Below, one piece after another: positions 33,111 to 45,325 of a DNA stretch of 64,000 nt; the first letter of the stretch is position 1, and each line of letters begins with the position of its first letter. Where the stretch lies: assembly GCF_010389155.1 (NCBI RefSeq), contig NC_057765.1:124001-188000 (forward strand). The letters run 5' to 3'. The stretch is from Erigeron canadensis. Taxonomy: Eukaryota > Streptophyta > Magnoliopsida > Asterales > Asteraceae. The notes beneath the pieces were generated by a model. The model made no database searches, was not told the origin of the DNA, and was given only the letters and a program-made list of their open reading frames with translations. The position numbers were made by a program, and so were the translations under genes.

Positions 33111-34377
33111 CTACTGGTGTTGCATTAGGTAAGAGATCGATTCGGAATTCAACTTGTCGAGACGGAGGCAATCCCTGAACATCATCAGGAAATACATCAG
33201 GAAAATCACGGACTATTGGGATATCGGCCAGTTTGATTACTTCGGTTGTCGTGCTCATTAGGATTCGTTTGTGTGACTCGGGTCTTTCACCTTGGATTTC
33301 TAGTACGTCTCCCCCACTTAAGGGTATTCTAAGGATTTTTGCGCGACATACAATGGTAGTATTTACCAGGGATAACCAATCCATCCCCACTATTACATCA
33401 AAGCTACCCATTTCAAATGGGACTAAGTCTATATAGTATGAATGAGTATCAAGTGTTAATACACATTTAGGCACAATTTGGTCAAGTTTAGAGATTCCAC
33501 CACTAGCTACCTCTATTTCATAACATGCATGAGTACGAATGGGTTTCACATTAATAGTGCACACAAAGTTAGTGGAGATAAAGCTGTAGTCGGCACCCGA
33601 ATCGAATAACACAGTAGATAGATGATTGTTTAAGAGAAATGTACCCGTGACAACGTTCGGATCGTTAACGGCTTCCACAACATTCAAAGCAAAGACTCTG
33701 CCCCTGGCCTGCTGGGCTTGGTTAGCTCTTGGTAGATTTGGTGCTGCAATCTGTAGAGGATTCTGATTGGCTGCGGCTGGAGCGGGTCGCCTAACAATTC
33801 TTGGGCAAGCATTGCGGTAGTGCTCAGTGCTACCACACTCATAACAAGCTCTTGGATTAACTGGAGGATTTCTAATGTTTCTTGGTGCGACATTCAGTGG
33901 TGCTGCTGGGATTCTAGCTGTTCTGCAATCTCTAGACAAGTGCCCAAATTTCTGACAGTTCTGACAAAATCGACATGGCACTGTTGTTGGATGATGATAA
34001 GTACAAGTAGCACACTGAGGCAAATGGCCAACATACGCCCTCTGTCCTGACTCAACTGCTGCAAACACCTTTCCAACTCTGACTCTCTTGTCAGCTCTGA
34101 AATCCCTTCTCTTACTGGGTTCACCAAAGTCCCTCTTCTTCTCTCCAGATTTAGTCAGTGTTCCAGCTCTAACCAGTTCATCAGTCATAGCACTGGTCCT
34201 TCGAATGGCCTCTTTAATCGAGTAAGGAGGAATGCCAGTCATAGTGTTACGAATCTGAGGAATGAGGCCATAGATGTATCTCTCAATCAACTTAGACTTG
34301 GAAGTCACCGAATGAGGTACCAATCTAACCAACTCTTTGATATAACACGATTTCTGTCCTGGATTTGATCTCAACAA
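33111..34377 (-). pseudogene. Gypsy B gag C-terminus, aspartic protease and RT start
   Basis: One open frame of about 420 residues. It holds the end of gag (RLVPHSVTSKSKLIERYI, GLIPQIRN), two zinc knuckles (CQNCQKFGHLSRDC and CYECGSTEHYRNAC), the aspartic protease with its catalytic motif LFDSGADYSFIS (about residue 260), VIVGMDWL, and the start of reverse transcriptase (VRDFPDVFPDDVQGLPP). The frame ends where the LTR of B3 begins. It is intact in itself but cut off at both ends, so it is a fragment of a dead element. Gag-protease-RT in one frame is usual for Tekay/Del-like gypsy. Confidence 0.85.
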
Positions 34378-34651
34378 TGGCGGATCAAGTGTGTGTGTTC
34401 TTGGTGTGTTTAGTGTGTGTGATTTCTAGAGAGAGAGAGAGATTGGAACGAGTAAGTATTAAGTGTTTGTAAAAAATGGATCAAAAGGTTTATGATTTCT
34501 AATGTGTTGAGGGTATTTATACTCTAATTCTACAATTATCCTTATGGTCATATCTAACCCCTCAACATTAGAAATCATTTCACCATGTCTTAACAACAAT
34601 TAAGTCCACTAACTTAAATTACAATTTATCACTATTTTTGGATTTCTAACA
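34378..34651 (-). repeat. LTR of copia C
   Basis: 274 bp with TG/CA ends on the minus strand, a TATA-like TATAAATACC near 34515 and a CT/GA microsatellite near its end. The short length is typical of Tork/Ale-type copia rather than SIRE. Confidence 0.78.
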
Positions 34652-37609
34652 TTCTCCCCCTTAGTGATATATTGTAATGAATGAAGTACGTGTTATTTTG
34701 TCTTGTAGGAATTAAGTTGATGAGCCCGGTGGTGAAGACAATTTGGTGTGAAGAAACAAGTCTTCAAAGCTTTCTCATCGTCTTTGAAGAACTTGAATCA
34801 ATCTTGGTCTTGGACTTCTCGAAGTTAAAACATGATGAAATTCTCAATGTTCTTTTTGAACAGAGAATACAATGAATGAGTCTAGAATCTTTGAAAATTG
34901 TTGAACCATGAATTAGAGTTGTCTTTTGAAGTGCGGAAGGTATAAACTTGGCTTTGGTTCTTCAATCTTCGATTCTTGAATGAAAATTTGTTTCCTTGGA
35001 ATGAAGTATCAAAATGAAGTATCAAAAACTTATACTCTCCCCCTTGATATATGCATTGGAGCTTCTAGATCAAGTATTATCATATGACTTTGAAGATCTT
35101 GAATAAAATGTGTTGATGAAGACTCTTTTAAAGCTTTACTTCTTTGTCTTGAATCTTCCAATCAATCTTTCAACTTTTGTAGCTTTGATCTTTGTCATTT
35201 TGACTTAAACACTTTGGAGAGTAAACTTTTGAACAAAACTTGAATAAATCTCTTATGAAAAATCATGCTCCCCCTCAATTCATGAGTGTAAGCATTTTGA
35301 AGCATTTTTGGACATCATATCCTTATCTTTGTAATTATCCTTTTTCAAGTCAAGAACTCAATTCTAAAAATGAACAACTCAAATCTGAAAATCTGAGCTC
35401 AATTGACTGAAATTCCATTAATTGCAAGTTTTCCCATCAATCCTATACACTAAATATTCTCTCTTATCTTTTATCCGTAACCTCCATACACTCACTACAA
35501 CCTTCTGACTAACTCCATGTTTGCACAAATCAAGCTCAAAGGTTTTCTTTCTCAATCAATCAGAATCTTTTTCTCCCGCTCATAATGACAAAGTTGGGAA
35601 CCAATGTCATTATGCAAACATTAATTGATAAAATACGAAAAGAAATATCACAAGTTAAAACTAGATTTGCATGGAGAAATATCAAACAACAACGCATCAA
35701 CCCAATTCAATAGTCCTAACCCAAAGAATCCTAAGGGTAACTAAAATGTAAGGTTGAAGTTGTTGGTACAAATGTTATAGTATGGTGTTGGTGGTTTTTG
35801 TGTCTGTGAGATGAGAAATGAAAAAACCGGATAAGGGTGATCCGTTAACATGTTCAAAAATCAAAAGGATTAATGAAATGACCGATAGAAATGTATGACA
35901 TTTTTCGGATTTCCTATGTATCATTGAATTATGCACAAAGCAATTTTCTAACATAGTTCGGTCTTGTAGCTTTACAACTATGAGATTGCTTCAAAGAATA
36001 GAAATCATGGTCAGTGTCACCTAAGGCGTTCGATAACCACAATCTATTATCCTTAAAGACTTTTAGGTAACATCCGAGGTCACTAATAGACTTCTCGTTC
36101 ACTCAATAATTACACAAGTGTAATTATGAGACCTACGTTCAACGTTGGAAAAGATGTTAGCATTGGTAGGATTTCCATTTGATCATTGTGGAATATCAAT
36201 TAAGATATCACTACAAATGTTCCGGCTATATCACATAGATATGCAATAATATCACAAAGATATGACTCAAATGTGTCTTAAGAAAATGAATAAGGATCAA
36301 ATTAATGATCAAGCAAGATAGCTCTAGACACAACATGATCAAATGAAGTCGGGGACTGGAGCAGAATGTCTCCCTTTTTCAATATCAACATCTTCCAAAT
36401 GAAGAGCCAATAGAAGTGTGAAAAATCTCCGTGAGAAATGAAACAAGTATTTGTTAAGAAACACTTGAGTGGTTAGGTAAAGATGTGCATCGCTTCACTG
36501 GGTCCATGAAGTCTTAATCAAGATATCAACAAATGACATCCGATATAAATGTGTTTTACCCGGTGATTTTGAGAAATTTAGGGAAGGGTGTCATTTCTTT
36601 TAACCCTTTTCTCACAACACATCACCATAACCTCTCACTTTTCGACTTTACTCCCTCCATCCTATTTGCACGAAACCATCATCACTCAAAATACCCTTAC
36701 AATCTACAGAAAGAATTGAATACTCCGGGGTTAGAACTTATCGGTGATGATGAAGTTCATGGAGTGAATGAATCTTTCAAGTGCAAACTAAACACCGAAC
36801 TTCAATTGATGAGAATCATTTGAAAATCATCAAATGTGTGTAAGAGAATGATTTGAAAACACATTTGAAGTTTTGAAATCACAAACTCCCCCTTAATCTA
36901 TGCAAAGGTAGATCTTAAAAGTTTTTCATAGAAAGGTAGAGCAAAAATTGGTTTTTGTGAAGTCAAAAAGAGTAAAATCTTTGTTGTGATATATATACAG
37001 AAAAATTTGAGAGTCTAAAAGTGAACAAAATATTTTAAGAAACACAAAGTTTTGCGTCAACAACAATGTTCATAGTAAGACTACTAGGGAGTACACAAAG
37101 GCGTTCAATCCTTCGCATCTTACATCAACAAGTTGGATGCAAATAAAACATTTAAGCACAAATTTAACTCAATCAATTGTTCAAGATGAGACAACTTAGG
37201 TAGTACACAAAGGCATTCGATCATTTGCTTCTCATATCAACAATTGAGAGTAAAAGAATGGGTTATACACAAAGTATGTATAAGCCATCTTGAAATAAAT
37301 AAATCATTTAAGTACGGGTTACATACAGAGTATATGTTAACCACAAAGATATAAATAAAACTATGAAGCCCGGGTTACATACATAGCATATGTAAGCCAC
37401 TTAAAAAAATAAAAAAAATCTTTTTGTTATTTTTCAAAAATTAAATATTTGTATTTGATTTTTATCTTTTCAGATTTTGTATTTTGTTTTTCAAGAATGT
37501 ATCAAGAACAAAATAAGTTAAGGTTCAAGATTTAACATGCCAAGCTTAGAGATAAGAAAGTTAAACCTTTTCTCATGGTGTTTGGTGAACAAATCTGCAA
37601 GTTGGTAGT
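34378..37609 (-). mobile_element. Copia element C, 3' fragment (pol end, long 3' region, LTR)
   Basis: On the minus strand it starts with the last residues of copia pol (Q-L-A-D-L-F-T-K, about 37595-37575, ending LGMLNLEP then stop). A ~2.85-kb non-coding region follows, then a polypurine tract (34652-34665) and a 274-bp LTR (34651-34378; TGTTAGAAATCC...GATCCGCCA). The 5' part and 5' LTR are deleted, so it is dead. The non-coding part has three AAGGGGGAG tracts (near 36890, 35040 and 34655) and degenerate ~60-bp repeats at 37255-37400. It sits inside gypsy B gag. Confidence 0.75.
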
Positions 37610-38364
37610 CAGTTCTCACAAAACTCTTGTTCAATCTTCTGCATCTCATTCAGTGGACAAAAACGGTTCTTCATCATCTCCTTAAACTGATCCCATGGTG
37701 TTTCCAAAGTAGCAGTTCTTCCACGGGCTCCTAGCAGAGTGTTCCACCATGACAGTGCATCATCGGTGAATGATCCTCCAGTGAATCTTACTCTCTGATG
37801 AGATGGACATTCACTTATGTCCATGACTGCTTCCAACTTCTCCAACCATTTCATAAACACACCAGCCCCTCCTCTTCCATTATAATCTGGTGGACCACAC
37901 TTCTTGAACTCAGTGTAACTATACCCTCTCCTTTCCACTGCATACTCATCATTTCTTGGAAACCTCGTGGGTCCAGGGCCCACATACACACCATCCCCAA
38001 CAAACTCCACTTCGGGGTCATAATTCTCGGGTTCTTGGTTCACTTATTGTTGTGCAACTCTTACTGGTTCAGCTTTAACTTCAGGTGCTCTTCGGTTCTA
38101 ATTCAGAACAGCACCCATTACGGCAGTCACTTGTTCGATAATAGTAGGCATTGAAGCCGCCAACTGTTCAGCGATGATAGTGGCCAAATCAGGGTTTTCA
38201 ACATGCCCCAAGCCATCACCATGGCCACCACGACCCCTACCACGACCTCTCCGTTGCTGACTTCCATGACCACCTCTTAGATTGCCACGACCACCTCCAG
38301 GGTTACCAGGACCAACTCCCTCAGCTTGAGCCTTGACATTCGGGTTTGCTCTTGTGCGCACCAT
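37609..38364 (-). pseudogene. Gypsy B gag, N-terminal part
   Basis: It starts at the ATG at 38364 (MVRTRANPNVKAQ) with a Gly/Arg-rich stretch (RGRGRGRGGHG), a helix near IIAEQLAASMPTII, then YTEFKKCGPPDYNGRGGAGVFMKWLEKLEAVMD and FTGGSFTDDALSWWNTL, typical of the retrotransposon gag domain. Two in-frame stops (about 38098 and 38042) lie in one continuous frame. It breaks at 37609, where the copia C fragment enters, and resumes at 34377. Confidence 0.8.
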
Positions 38365-39264
38365 CTTCCTATATTAGGAAAAGACGGGATCGGCGTTAGA
38401 ATGAGGAAATAGTCATTCGTGACGTCATTTATGCACTCTCAAACACACTCGTGTTAGTTTTCTAGAATCCTATACATTTATACTTCCATTATCGCATGTA
38501 ACTCAAGAAATCAAGTATTACGTCTGAAGGTGAGCATTATCATCAATATCAATCATGCAGTACAAAGTAACATTACAATAAGATATTCAATTCATGAAGG
38601 ATAGTTCGCAAGATGAATAATATAACCATTTCAACTTAAATTTAATTTTTAAATCCAATTAACTTTTGACAGCCAAAATGCGGTCCGGATCTAACACTAC
38701 ATCCGTTGCACTAGTGGTGTATGTATACAGGGTGTACCAGCGGCTACCCTCCACACCTCTAGTACATCTAATGCAAGGTCGGTTCACGGTACTGATATGC
38801 TCCCTAAGTATTGGCAAAGGTATGTATACAAGGTGTACCGGCGGCTAACCTCCACCCGACCAACACCTATTGAACATGCCAGAGTTACTACCACACTCTA
38901 ACCATCTTAGGCACGATCCATGTTGCCATCAAGTCCATAGAAAATATACCACACGCGAAAAGTTGATCAGGCTTTTCTGTGATGATATATCGTCGTACTT
39001 CCTTGCTAACAACACATCAGTTCGCTAACTTATTATCATTATTTAAATTTAATCACATGTCATAGTTCAAATACCAATAGCATGAGTACACGTGCCAAGG
39101 TAGCATGGTTCTAAGGTCTGCGCATGAATTTATAAAATAGCATGAATATCGCAGATATAGATAAGATCCATAGAGATTGAATGCACACATAATTCCTATC
39201 ATGCATGCTACGTGCGGTTCCTAAGTTATAGTCTAGGCAAATCCACCTAATTCACTATAACCAC
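38365..39264 (-). other. Leader of gypsy B, no gene seen
   Basis: Non-coding. It holds two related ~110-bp segments with GGTGTACC(A/G)GCGGCTA and CCTCCAC (about 38730 and 38835) that also occur, inverted, in the leader of gypsy A near 9990 and 10088. The small open frame at 38666-38848 lies in these repeats and is not considered a gene. Confidence 0.6.
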
Positions 39265-39277
39265 GGCTCTGATACCA
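39265..39277 (-). other. Primer binding site of gypsy B
   Basis: TGGTATCAGAGCC on the minus strand, three bases inside the LTR end at 39281. Confidence 0.88.
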
Positions 39278-39280
39278 ATC

Positions 39281-42001
39281 TGTAACACCCCGACAGCGGC
39301 GGAAAACTCGGGATGTAAGATAAAGCACACGCGCACATGGATGTTACATAGGAATACTAAATGAGTGCATACATTAAGCATAAATAGTCAATTTCATAAC
39401 CAAACAAGCATAATAGTAGTCATCACACACAAGTTAAAACAAGCATTCAAATAGAGATGAGATAAGTTCCCACGCAGGGGAAAAGGTTAGGCATATTGCC
39501 ATCAAGCATAAACAAGAGCATGCAAACTTCAAAACCTAGCCTGCAGTCTGCTAAAAGTCCCATGCTACCAATCCTAGCTAGGATTTGCTTGATTACCTGA
39601 AAGAAATACTTAAACGTGTCAACATAAAGGTTGGTGAGTTCGTAGGTTTGAGTACATAAACAAGTTGTATAAATATGTTTTATGTCGTCGATAGAATGTT
39701 GAGAATAAAGTAGTATGATGTGGCTAGAGACTAACTTTGCACATAAGTATGTGTTTGAGTATAAACGTGCACTTACGGTACCAGGCTAACATATATTAAT
39801 CGTGCACACACAGTCATCAACATGACCGGCAAGTATATCAATCGAGCACTCACAGTCATCAACATGACCGGCTAATATGTATCAATCGAGCACTCACAGT
39901 CATCAATATAACCAGCTAATATGTATCAATCGAGCACTCACAGTCATCAACATGACCGGCTATTATGTCACAAAGTAGTCAAACAGCCATAGAATAATAA
40001 AAGCAGTTACGGCATATAAAAGCATGTGTAGTATTCCTTTCACCCCAAAACATAAGTAAAGAAAAAGGGGCTACGAAGACTCACAGTGACCCGGTACAAG
40101 CGTAGTTTACAAGCACAGAGAACAAGCACAGATATAAGTGGGATATATCTATCTGAATCCAAGTATGTCTTGATGTCAACCTAATCACAAGTCATTGAGC
40201 ATAGATGAATACATGTATTAGTTCTTGTGATTAATCATTCACTGAGTTGTCCTTGATGAACTGATGATTTGGTCCTTAGAAGATTCTTTGAACATCTTGA
40301 CTCAAAAGTGTTTTAAATGAACTTTAAATACATGAACCGGACTCGAAATGAACGTCTTTGAACTCACACATAAGTACTTATTGTAATAATGAGTCGTATG
40401 TGCCTTTAATAATGATCTTTTAACCTTAAGAACTTGATTTAGTTGCTTATAGAACTTGTACTTTAGTAATTTAGATTGAACATGCCCTAAGCGTACTCAA
40501 TTCGGGTTTGCACTTTGTACGTTGTTTTAGATCGACTCATGAACTAGCTCGATGTTAATAAGTAGCCTTTAATGTGTTTAATCGAATGATAATGATGTTA
40601 TGAACTTGGTTTGGTGTTAAATGATCATGTATGGTGTGTTATAGAACATGTACAAGTTGTTTTATGATTGCACGAAGTCGTTTTAGAGTTTAGGTTGCAA
40701 GATTGTCCCACTGTACATGTTTAGGATCGTCCTAGGGTTCCAAGAGCTCCAGATCATCCTAGTTGCCACAAGACCATCCTAGTGTTCTAATGCTAAGTCA
40801 AGATCGTTTCAACAGCCAAGTATTCAAGATCGTTTTAGCACTTAAGGTTCAAGGTCGTTTCACCATTACAAGGGCTTCAAGATCGTCCTAGCCTCTACCT
40901 GGCCAATACCGTCCTAGCTTCCAAGTCAAGAGCAAGTGTACAAGATCATTTCTAGTTCATTAACAAGTGTTTGAGCTAAACCAATCCAAAGGATCGATTA
41001 CCCATTAAACGTACCAACAACAACACAACACCACACAAGATCGAACGAGCAAACTCATGGTATCAATAGGCTGCCCAGGACGATCTTGGGGACCAAGATT
41101 GTCCCACTGAGATCGTCCCACATACAAGACGGGCTGAAACAACAAATGATCATAATACGAAGGTCTAGATCGATTCCGGGACTTGTTAGAACATCAAACT
41201 AGCACATATATACATAATAACACTAACCATTAACACTTTTAACGATTTCAAGACCATCTATAACATGAACAAGGTGTGGCACATCAAGAACAAGTTTCCC
41301 TCATTTTCAAAAATGGGTTTTGTAGATTTAAGCATGTTATGACCCAAACTTGTTCACAAAAAGGTTACTAAACACATTTAGACACAAACTCATTAGCTAT
41401 TAACACGTTTTTCATTCAAAAATTGGACCAAATCATCAAGAACATAAACTTGAAAAGTACACTTTTAATTTGATCAAAACTCAAAATGTGTTGTTGTTAC
41501 CTGAGATTTGATGCTAGAAATATGTTTTGATTATCACAAGGAAGCTAAAAGTACAAATAATTTTGGTTTAACAACCCAAAATCAAAAGATAAATTTTGTG
41601 TGTGTGAATGGAGGCTGCAAGTGTGTGTTTTAGAAAGAGAGTGAAGAAAGATGGAGAAGATGAGTGAATAGTGTCTTTCTCTCACTAGGGTTTCATTTCC
41701 TTCTTTATATACCTTTCCCATATTAAATGAACTCCATAAATGCAAGGACTATTTGCGAACATTTTGATCTACACATTATATGAACACAAACGTTTACGAC
41801 TCGAATTCTAGTATTTTATCGTATTAAGTTATAAACTCGTCATTTAAATCAAGCTTTAAGATCGAATGGGCCTTCATGTAAACACATATTTGAGTCTAAA
41901 ATATATCAAGAACTCAAGTTAAATTGAGTCGTCTAGTCGTTCTAATGGCGACAGCACGATTCGAAGATTTTATTTAAAACATTTCTATGACGGTTGTTAC
42001 A
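39281..42001 (-). repeat. Gypsy B 5' LTR (2.7 kb)
   Basis: TG/CA ends on the minus strand: it starts TGTAACAACCGTCATAG at 42001 and ends ...CGGGGTGTTACA at 39281. A TATA-like box lies about 295 bp inside the start (near 41705). It contains a four-copy 44-bp tandem array (39811-39965) and a loose AAGATCGTCCTAG array (40690-40935 and near 41090). No gene is seen; small frames here are LTR artefacts. Confidence 0.78.
39811..39965. repeat. 44-bp tandem repeat in the gypsy B LTR
   Basis: Four copies of a unit beginning CAGTCATCAACATGACCGGC, starting near 39811, 39853, 39897 and 39941, with ATCGAGCACTCA between them. The third copy has two changes. Spacing is 42-44 bp. Confidence 0.8.
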
Positions 42002-44640
42002 ATATGTCGCATGAGAAAAACGCCACAGTCAACATAGTTATTTTCTGTACGCCGTTGTAGATCTAGTTGTTCTGCTTGGTATAAATCAACAATATTGGAC
42101 AAAGGATGATTCACATTCTTCAAATGTCTTGAGAAGTGATAAAGCTTCAAATGAACAAACCACATAATTGGGATTTAAAAAAAATATATATGTACAAATA
42201 TCAAAAGCAAATTTAGCTAATTTTAAAAAATAAAATAAAAGATAGTTGATTTGATTAGTACATACCACAATATCACACACTGTCTCATATTTGTCTTTGA
42301 AATCTGAACTTGAAATGATATTATCAATTATGTGAAAGCCATTCAAATCATCTGTTATCTCCAGAACTAGCAGATAAAAATGTTGCACAAGACAGATTGG
42401 GATAAATATCTAATTTGTATGTTAATGCAAAAACAAAATAAGTTAGATAAACAGTTAAGAAAGATCAAATATGAATGAGTGGAAATACAGACACAAATTT
42501 GTATCATACCATATCGACTTCCCTAAATGACAGCACATCAGGATCATTATTAAAGAAGTTCTCCAAATTAGACTTAAAAATCTGGTGAAGTACATCTCTA
42601 TTTTTCTTGGAATGCTCATTAAATAATTAATGTGTCTGTTGTATTAGAAAATCAAAAAGTTTCAACTCCATATAAACTAAAAACTTATAATAGTGATTAT
42701 AAAAAAAATAAAGGTTACAACTTACAAAAATACATGTACTAAGAAACACCCCTCTTGGTGAATATTGATCCTTGAATCTTTCTTCATAATTCAATATTCC
42801 TGCCCAACAATCAATAACTGAAGCTTCAATATATGATCCAGGGGCCAATGATTGGAACATATAACCCATTCCAAATGGATTTCCATATACACCCTCAGAT
42901 TTAAACACCAATTTACTGTAATAAAAATAAACAAGAAAAAAATTTAGCTACTCAACAGTTAAGATTACGAATACTGGGTGTGGGGGACATTAATTTCTCT
43001 AGATGAAACTCACCAAAAATTGTCTGCTTGTGTAATTGAAGAAAACATATTCAAGGCAACCACTAATTCGGAATAAAGAATACGTATAGAAGTAGGGATA
43101 AACCTCCTGTTAACATATGGAGACTTTATGACAGGGTCAACAACATCTAAAGAATGTTTCGCCGGCGAATTTAAAGAAAACTGAGCTAATAGATGAAATG
43201 TTGGATTGGACAAGTTGACAACATCATCTTCTTCTTTTTGAATATCTGATTGATTCTTTCTCTTTATTTCCAACGAAAGTTTGTTAATACTTTCAAAAAC
43301 CTCATCCTTATTTTTTTCAACCACTGTGTAAAACTTTCTTCTTCATCATCATTCTGCTTAACAATTCGCCTCTCAACATTATTTTCAATATCATGTTCAC
43401 TTCAATTTCGACATCTGTTTCATCTGAATCAAAATTAACTTCAATTTCATATTCTTGACTCATATTGTTAAATTTGTTCAATTTCCAGCCACGGGTTGTC
43501 GTTTGTAATCAACTATTGGCACAAAAAACTACGATCCGTCCGGTGTTTGAAATGCTCTTGTAACATTTGTCTTAGGTGTCTTTTTCAGCATGGGAACTGT
43601 ATGAGAATATACACAGATAGTCTTAAAAAGACAGTTATACCTTAAAACGTGCAAACCTGAACAAAATTATATCATATATGATTTTGTATATCTTTTTCAC
43701 AATATATTCTTAAAATCATTCTTGATTTTGAACTCATTTGCTTTGTCTCAATGTGCTATACAAAATCATATTTTGTATATGATTTTGTATACAAAATAGG
43801 TTTTCCCCAATGTATGCGTAAAATCATTTTTGATTTTCAATACTTCATTATTTATAGGATTTTAACACTGTATGAATAAAATCAAATATGATTCTAGGCA
43901 TAAGAACACAGGTAACTAAAACCTCAATACAAAATCATATTTGATTGTACAAAACAACGTTACAAAACATAAATCTATAGAATCATTATACATAATCAAA
44001 TATGATTTTACACATACAGTTAGAAAAACAGAAATGTATATAATCTCTATACATAATCAAAGATGATTCTGAACGTAAATATTGAAACGTAAATAATAAC
44101 AAAGATATATACTTATACTGTATAAAATCATATATGATTCTGCACATATATACATGAAATCACACAAACATATATACTTATAATGTACAAAATCATATAT
44201 GATTCTAAACATAAAACTACACAAACACGAATGCCTTGAAACGTAAATAATCATATTTGATTCTAAACATACATGTAGTTAAAATATTCAAAAATAATCC
44301 TAAAAAATTGAAAAAAAAATAAAAATTAGGAAGAAAATATATTAAAATTACTGGAACACGAAGTTGAAATATCTGTATAGTTTTCTACATCTGAAATTAT
44401 CTCTCCTTCACCAACTAAATTGGATGATGATGTCGCGGTTGTTGTTGACGAAGCTTTCGCCGGAGATCGACTTGGATTGATTGAATCCACAGAATTCGCT
44501 GATGGTGTTGACAGAGCTTTCGGCGGAGATTGTGTTACAATATTAGGATCGATCGATTCCATTGAATTCGCTGATGATGTTTCCGATGTTGTTGACGGAG
44601 CTTTCGTCGGAGATATCGATTGATTGACTGTTATTTTCAT
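42002..44640 (-). pseudogene. Ulp1/C48 SUMO-protease-like gene, C-terminus cut by gypsy B
   Basis: Minus-strand exon-like blocks match plant Ulp1-family cysteine proteases: a possible Ser/Thr-rich N-terminus from the ATG at 44640; a block at about 43324-43015 (KSPYVNRRFIPTSI, ILYSELVVA); about 42905-42730 (MFQSLAPGSYIEASVIDCWAGILN); about 42388-42270 with the catalytic His (QHFYLLVLE) and Asp (HIIDN); and the last block ending VDCGVFLMRHI with the catalytic Cys. The gypsy B LTR begins right after, replacing the C-terminal helix region. Such genes are often carried by plant MULE, CACTA or Helitron elements, so this may itself be transposon cargo; no terminal repeats were found. Blocks between the exons include a ~60-bp repeat array. 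Confidence 0.7.
43620..44280. repeat. Array of AATCATATATGATT-type palindromes, ~60-bp spacing
   Basis: About ten to twelve degenerate units, each centred on AAATCA(T/A)AT(A/T)TGATT and followed by CT(A/G)(A/C)ACATA-like sequence, at roughly 45-70-base spacing (near 43675, 43715, 43770, 43825, 43880, 43935, 43995, 44055, 44130, 44195, 44250). It occupies an intron-like interval of the Ulp1-like gene. No coding potential. Confidence 0.7.
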
Positions 44641-45325
44641 CGAAGAGTTTTGGAGAGGAAGTTTTTTCGATCGAGTTTTATATGTTTTTGAAAGGAAGAA
44701 GATAAATTATAATGTGTGAAATTACTTTACTACCCCTCCGTGTTGTTTTTTTTTTTTTAAATATGAGTCGTGGATTGCTTTTGATCCAAAGGCTGAGATG
44801 CAGTCCTTGGGTTTCACCACTTTCTTTGGTTTCTTTTGATCACAACTCATATATATATATATATTATATATATATATAATATAATGTTCAATGTTTTTTA
44901 GTTTTCCATCCTTCCTTATTTTAATTGCTGATTATATTTTTATACTAACGATGTCAAATATGAAGTGCGGATATATTTACTAGTTTATCTATTATAAAAG
45001 GTTGTATAAAATTCTGATCCCAACAGGTTTAATATCTAATTAGTAAGGGAGTGAGGGCTTGTATTTGGACGAACCTAAGTTCAAGTCTAAGCGGACAAAC
45101 TTTTTTCTAATATGTTTGAGTCATCTATTGAGGGAGCAGTGAACTCCTTTAACATAAAACTCGGGTCAGGGTCCAGAGTTCGGATATGGGCCGAAGTTGG
45201 GTGAGCGCGTGTACAAATCAGTTTTGACAAGGCTAAAACCCTAGCTTAGCAACTACCCATTCCTGCCTCCCTCCATTCCTGCTTTGAGTCAGCGTCATCA
45301 TCATCCATCCTTCCAAAATTCAATC
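44641..45325 (+). promoter_or_regulatory. Upstream region of RRP12 with telo-box and site II motif
   Basis: Divergent spacer between the Ulp1-like gene and RRP12. An (AT)n palindrome-rich stretch lies at 44850-44885. Close to the RRP12 start are TGGGCC (site II core, 45187-45192) and AAACCCTA (telo-box, 45236-45243), 134 and 83 bases before the ATG. These two motifs together mark promoters of ribosomal-protein and ribosome-biogenesis genes in plants (established knowledge). No other gene is seen. Confidence 0.6.

Larger units (their letters stand above)
33111..42001 (-). mobile_element. Ty3/gypsy element B, 5' part (LTR to protease/RT start), with nested copia fragment
   Basis: In minus-strand order: a 2.7-kb 5' LTR (42001-39281), primer site (39277-39265), leader, gag (38364-37609, continuing 34377 leftward), zinc knuckles, aspartic protease, and the start of reverse transcriptase to 33111, where copia B3 interrupts it. 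A copia fragment (34378-37609) splits gag. The leader shares sequence with gypsy A. The LTR entered an Ulp1-like gene at 42002. The 3' half of this element is not present in the window. Confidence 0.82.

Noticed and set aside
41545..41745. Small minus-strand reading frame as a gene
   Set aside because: It lies wholly within the gypsy B LTR over its TATA-like region and has no recognisable domain.
43620..44280. A CRISPR-like repeat array
   Set aside because: Units are degenerate, spacers are not unique sequences of fixed length, and this is a plant nuclear genome with no cas genes.
45284..45325. An upstream non-ATG start for RRP12
   Set aside because: The frame extends upstream only through a TTG codon; the first ATG is at 45326 and gives a normal N-terminus.
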